From Rhizobacter koreensis (lineage in GTDB: Bacteria > Pseudomonadota > Gammaproteobacteria > Burkholderiales > Burkholderiaceae_C), in contig NZ_JABWMJ010000001.1 of NCBI RefSeq assembly GCF_013366375.1, forward strand, positions 558,001 through 622,000: a stretch of DNA of 64,000 nt, given 5' to 3'. The notes under the pieces are model-generated. The model was not told the origin of the DNA and made no database searches. It saw only the letters and a list, made by a program, of their open reading frames with translations. This document shows positions 61,570 to 64,000 of this stretch, piece after piece. Numbering within the stretch: the stretch's first letter is position 1; each line of letters opens with the position of its first letter. A program made the translations under genes and the position numbers.

Positions 61570-62145
61570 TCACTCCGCCGCTCCTCGCCGCGATGGCCCG
61601 GTTGGAGTCGCGAATAGCTTGATGACCTCCCGGTTGAAGGCCGGGATGTCGTCGGGCTTGCGACTCGTGACCAAGCCCTGATCGACCACGACCTCCCGAT
61701 CCACCCACTCCGCCCCGGCGTTCTCGAGGTCGCTCTTCAGCGATGGCCAGGAAGTCAGTCGCCGTCCGCGTGCGGCACCCGCCTCGACGAGAGTCCAGGG
61801 GCCGTGGCAGATCGATGCCACGGGCTTGCCGGCGTCGAAGAAAGCCTTCGCGAACGCGACCGCCTGGGGCAGCATCCGGAGCTTGTCGGGATTGATGACG
61901 CCGCCCGGAAGGAGGAGCGCGTCGAAGTCCTCGGTGCGCGCGCCGTCGAGAGGCATGTCGACCGTAAATGTCTCGCCCCAATTCGTGAGATTCCAGGCCC
62001 TCACCTGGCCATCCTTGGGCGACACGATCCGGGTCTCGGCGCCTGCCTCGTCGAGCGCCTTGCGCGGCTCGGTCATCTCGACCTGCTCGAAGCCGTCCGT
62101 CACCAGGATCGCGACCTTCAGGCCGTCGAGAGTCTCGTTCGCCAT
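61570..62145 (-). CDS. DJ-1/PfpI family protein (type 1 glutamine amidotransferase-like)
   Basis: 191 residues. Nucleophile C113 in SICHGPW with H114, and E20 in DGFEQVEMTEP match the PfpI/YhbO group, which act as proteases, glyoxalase-III-like or deglycase enzymes depending on the claim. Ribosome site GAGGAGA 9 bases before ATG 62145, which decides the start over a TTG at 62166. Linked in direction with the AKR gene 59 bases away. Confidence 0.88.
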   Translation of the reverse strand: MANETLDGLKVAILVTDGFEQVEMTEPRKALDEAGAETRIVSPKDGQVRAWNLTNWGETFTVDMPLDGARTEDFDALLLPGGVINPDKLRMLPQAVAFAKAFFDAGKPVASICHGPWTLVEAGAARGRRLTSWPSLKSDLENAGAEWVDREVVVDQGLVTSRKPDDIPAFNREVIKLFATPTGPSRRGAAE

Positions 62146-62332
62146 TCTTTTCTTCTCCTCTGACAAGCCGTCGCTTCAAGTTCTGCCTTGTCAATCCCCA
62201 ACGCCTCAACCAACCGACCGTCTGCCCCCGGCCTGCCGGCGTCCGGACGGCGACGCGGACATGCCGTCCACGCGAGCTTCCGCTTCGCGCAACCCCGTGC
62301 GGAGCCACGCGGCCGCGCGCGCACCGCCTGCT

Positions 62333-62641
62333 CTACGCGGGCTGCTTTTCCGCGACGACATCGAGTTGCTCGATCGTGGGTTTCTCGAAGAGCACCCCGG
62401 TGTTCTCACCGAGCGCTTTCGCGACATCCCCCGACAGGTGCGCCTGGCGCCCGTCTTCGTCCGGAAAGGCGTCGAAGATGCCGAACGACGAGGGTCCGAA
62501 CTGGATCCCGAACCACCTGAGGGTCTTGGGCTCGCCCTCGACGATCGACAGCCCCTGGTTCAAGAAGCCGCGGACGTCGTCCTCCCTGCCGGGCAGTGCT
62601 TCGAGGCGTACCAGAAGCGCTTTGCTGACTTGTGTGGCCAT
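62333..62641 (-). CDS. Antibiotic biosynthesis monooxygenase (ABM) domain protein
   Basis: 102 residues, a single ferredoxin-like ABM domain: SKALLVRLEALPGREDDVRGFLNQG, TLRWFGIQFGPSSFGIFDAFPDEDGRQAHLSGDVAKAL. Such small proteins act as quinol monooxygenases or as dimeric stress proteins; no metal or haem motif is visible. Starts at ATG 62641. Confidence 0.85.
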   Translation of the reverse strand: MATQVSKALLVRLEALPGREDDVRGFLNQGLSIVEGEPKTLRWFGIQFGPSSFGIFDAFPDEDGRQAHLSGDVAKALGENTGVLFEKPTIEQLDVVAEKQPA

Positions 62642-62764
62642 CTTGGGTCTCTCCGTTGCTCGGTTCGTGTTGTCGCGACGATCAGAATGCGCCTGTGGCC
62701 GCCTCGTCGACCGTCCGATCCTGCTCGCCGCAGCCCCTGCTCACCGCTATGGTCCGGACCGCGC

Positions 62765-63097
62765 TCAGCGTCCGCTTCGACGCAGCGGCCCGCTCGACGA
62801 GAACACATGGCCGCCCTTCGAAGACAGTGCGCTCGGCATGGGCCACCGGCGCACGCAACAGCCGCAGCCGGCGGGATGGGCCGCCATCGTAGGGCGTCGG
62901 CTGCTCGCATGACGCTCGTTCGCGGCGAGGGCGCTGCGCCGGGTCGGGTCCATGTCGGCGATGGCCGGCGCACTGACGAGCCTCCGCGCCGCCCCGTTGC
63001 CGCAGCCCGGGCATGCGCATGGATCACGGAACTGCGCCATGGACCGCATCGCCGTGAACGGCCCGCACGCCAGGCACTGATAGTCGTAGATCGGCAT
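62765..63097 (-). CDS. FmdB-type zinc-ribbon protein
   Basis: 110 residues. Opens MPIYDYQCLACG with a second CPGCG, the CxxC..CxxC ribbon of the FmdB regulatory-protein family, followed by a Ser/Arg-rich low-complexity tail with extra cysteines (CGCCVRR). FmdB-type proteins were named for control of formamidase/amidase; their role is poorly known. It starts 48 bases after the ADH-type gene on the same strand, so may be co-transcribed. Confidence 0.75.
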   Translation of the reverse strand: MPIYDYQCLACGPFTAMRSMAQFRDPCACPGCGNGAARRLVSAPAIADMDPTRRSALAANERHASSRRPTMAAHPAGCGCCVRRWPMPSALSSKGGHVFSSSGPLRRSGR

Positions 63098-63145
63098 GGC
63101 ATCCTCGATGCGTGAGGCAGTGGAGAGAGGGGCTACGGAGCGCCG

Positions 63146-64000
63146 TCAAGGTGCGAACACCGCGCGGACGCAGCCGTCGGTCTTGTGCTTGAACATCTCG
63201 TAGCCGCGCGGCCCGTCCTCGAGTGAAAAGCGGTGCGTGGCAAGGTAGGCGGGGTTCAGCTCACCCTTCTGGGCATGTGCGAGCAGCCGGTCCATGTAGG
63301 CCTGCCCATGCTGCTGGGCGGTGCGCACCGTCATCCCCTTGTTCATGATCGCGCCCATCGGGAACTTGTCGATCAGCCCGTAGACGCCGAGCACCGACAG
63401 CGTGCCGCCCTTGCGGCAGGCCATGATGGCCTCGCGCAGCGCCTGGCCGCGGTCGGTCTCCAGGCGCAGCGCCTGCTTGACGCGGTCATAGGCGTATTGC
63501 GGTCCGGTCCCGTGCGCCTCCATTCCGACCGCGTCGATGCAGGAGTCGGGGCCGCGTCCGCCCGTCATCTCCTTCAGCGTCTCCAACACGCTGTCAACCT
63601 GCGTGTAGTCGATCGTCTCGGAGCCGGCGTGTTCGCGCGCCATTTGCAGTCGCTCGGGGAACCGGTCGATCGCGATCACCCGCTCGGCCCCCATCAGCCG
63701 TGCGCTCTGCTGCGCCATCAGGCCGACCCCGCCGCAGCCCCAGACGGCGACGGTGTCGCCCGGCTGGATGTCGCAGAAGTCGGCGCCCATGTAGCCGGTG
63801 GGCGCCGCATCGGATAGAAACAGCGCGGTCTCGTCGGCCACTCCCTCGGGAACCTTGAAGCAGTCGTTGTCTGCGAACGGTATGCGCACGTATTGCGCGT
63901 GCGCGCCGGCGTAGCCGCCGAACGCGTGGGTGTAGCCGTAGATGCCCGCCGTGTGATACCCGCCGAGCAGCGGCTCCTGCAGTTCGGGCTTGGGGTGCGT
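63146..64000 (-). CDS. Zinc-dependent alcohol dehydrogenase (formaldehyde-dehydrogenase-like), partial
   Basis: C-terminal ~285 residues; the N-terminus lies beyond the right edge. NAD-binding GCGGVGLMAQQSARLMGAERVIAIDRFPERLQ and the long insert CIDAVGMEAHGTGPQYAYDRVKQALRLETDRGQAL are typical of the glutathione-independent formaldehyde dehydrogenase group (PdhF/FdhA). The leading visible part (YAGAHAQYVRIPFADNDCFKVPEG) is the catalytic domain. Oxidises short alcohols or aldehydes with NAD+. Confidence 0.9.
   Translation of the reverse strand, partial: THPKPELQEPLLGGYHTAGIYGYTHAFGGYAGAHAQYVRIPFADNDCFKVPEGVADETALFLSDAAPTGYMGADFCDIQPGDTVAVWGCGGVGLMAQQSARLMGAERVIAIDRFPERLQMAREHAGSETIDYTQVDSVLETLKEMTGGRGPDSCIDAVGMEAHGTGPQYAYDRVKQALRLETDRGQALREAIMACRKGGTLSVLGVYGLIDKFPMGAIMNKGMTVRTAQQHGQAYMDRLLAHAQKGELNPAYLATHRFSLEDGPRGYEMFKHKTDGCVRAVFAP

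Overview
The window is a 64 kb chromosomal segment from a very GC-rich Gram-negative bacterium, most likely a betaproteobacterium of the Burkholderiales. This is inferred from four orphan Bug/TctC-type periplasmic receptors, many LysR regulators each set beside a catabolic operon, a PEP-CTERM protein, a Dpp-type peptide transporter, and TRAP and Mo-hydroxylase operons. No rRNA, tRNA, CRISPR array, insertion sequence or prophage was recognised. Genes are densely packed, many with ATGA/GTGA overlaps. Nearly all look intact; the exceptions are two genes cut by the window edges and one internally deleted esterase.

Left part (1-9150): a dipeptide ABC transporter operon on the minus strand (dppA-B-C and the start of an ATPase), a CPA2 cation/proton antiporter convergent with an auxin-efflux-type carrier, an orphan TctC-type receptor, a flavin reductase and thioredoxin 2 (trxC).

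Aromatic/acyl-CoA island (9230-16197): a LysR regulator is divergent from five genes: hydroxycinnamoyl-CoA hydratase-lyase-like enzyme, class III CoA-transferase, aldehyde dehydrogenase, a TctC-like receptor and an acyl-CoA dehydrogenase. A CoA-dependent side-chain-shortening route is the simplest reading.

Ion/stress group (16435-19811): putative Na+/H+ antiporter, TerB-like protein, HPF/RaiA-like protein and an NhaR-like LysR activator. Next (19914-26943) comes an SBP-like protein with no signal peptide, divergent from an operon for an alpha/beta hydrolase, a three-subunit molybdenum hydroxylase (FAD, Mo and 2x[2Fe-2S] subunits), a RidA protein and a TctC-type receptor. 27031-34727 holds two lipoproteins (one with a clear terminator), an FMN reductase, a nu-class-like GST, an MFS carrier, a DUF1428 protein and a UbiH-family monooxygenase.

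Polyamine/membrane operon (34819-41313): SPFH-SHOCT protein, a DUF4178 double zinc-ribbon protein that seems to start at CTG, a DUF350 membrane protein, a membrane-embedded spermidine-synthase-like enzyme and a Tat-exported amine oxidase.

Pentose/xylan region (41333-52473): a LysR regulator is divergent from an operon with a TRAP transporter (P, Q, M) and two Weimberg-type dehydratases (XylD-like, XylX-like). It is followed by a cohesin-domain protein with a PEP-CTERM sorting tail and a secreted GH10 xylanase ending in a dockerin, closed by a strong intrinsic terminator. The cohesin/dockerin pairing next to pentonate catabolism is the most unusual feature of the window: it suggests a surface-tethered mini-cellulosome-like xylanase in a Gram-negative.

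Right part (52651-64000): a lipoprotein hydrolase, a DUF4197 protein, a LysR regulator with a perfect 14-bp palindrome in its 50-bp divergent promoter, a phenol-hydroxylase-type FAD monooxygenase, an internally deleted tannase/feruloyl esterase, a TctC-type receptor, a gene-poor 1-kb gap, and a minus-strand run of a TMEM175-type channel, aldo/keto reductase, DJ-1/PfpI protein, ABM monooxygenase, FmdB-type zinc ribbon and a partial Zn-alcohol dehydrogenase.
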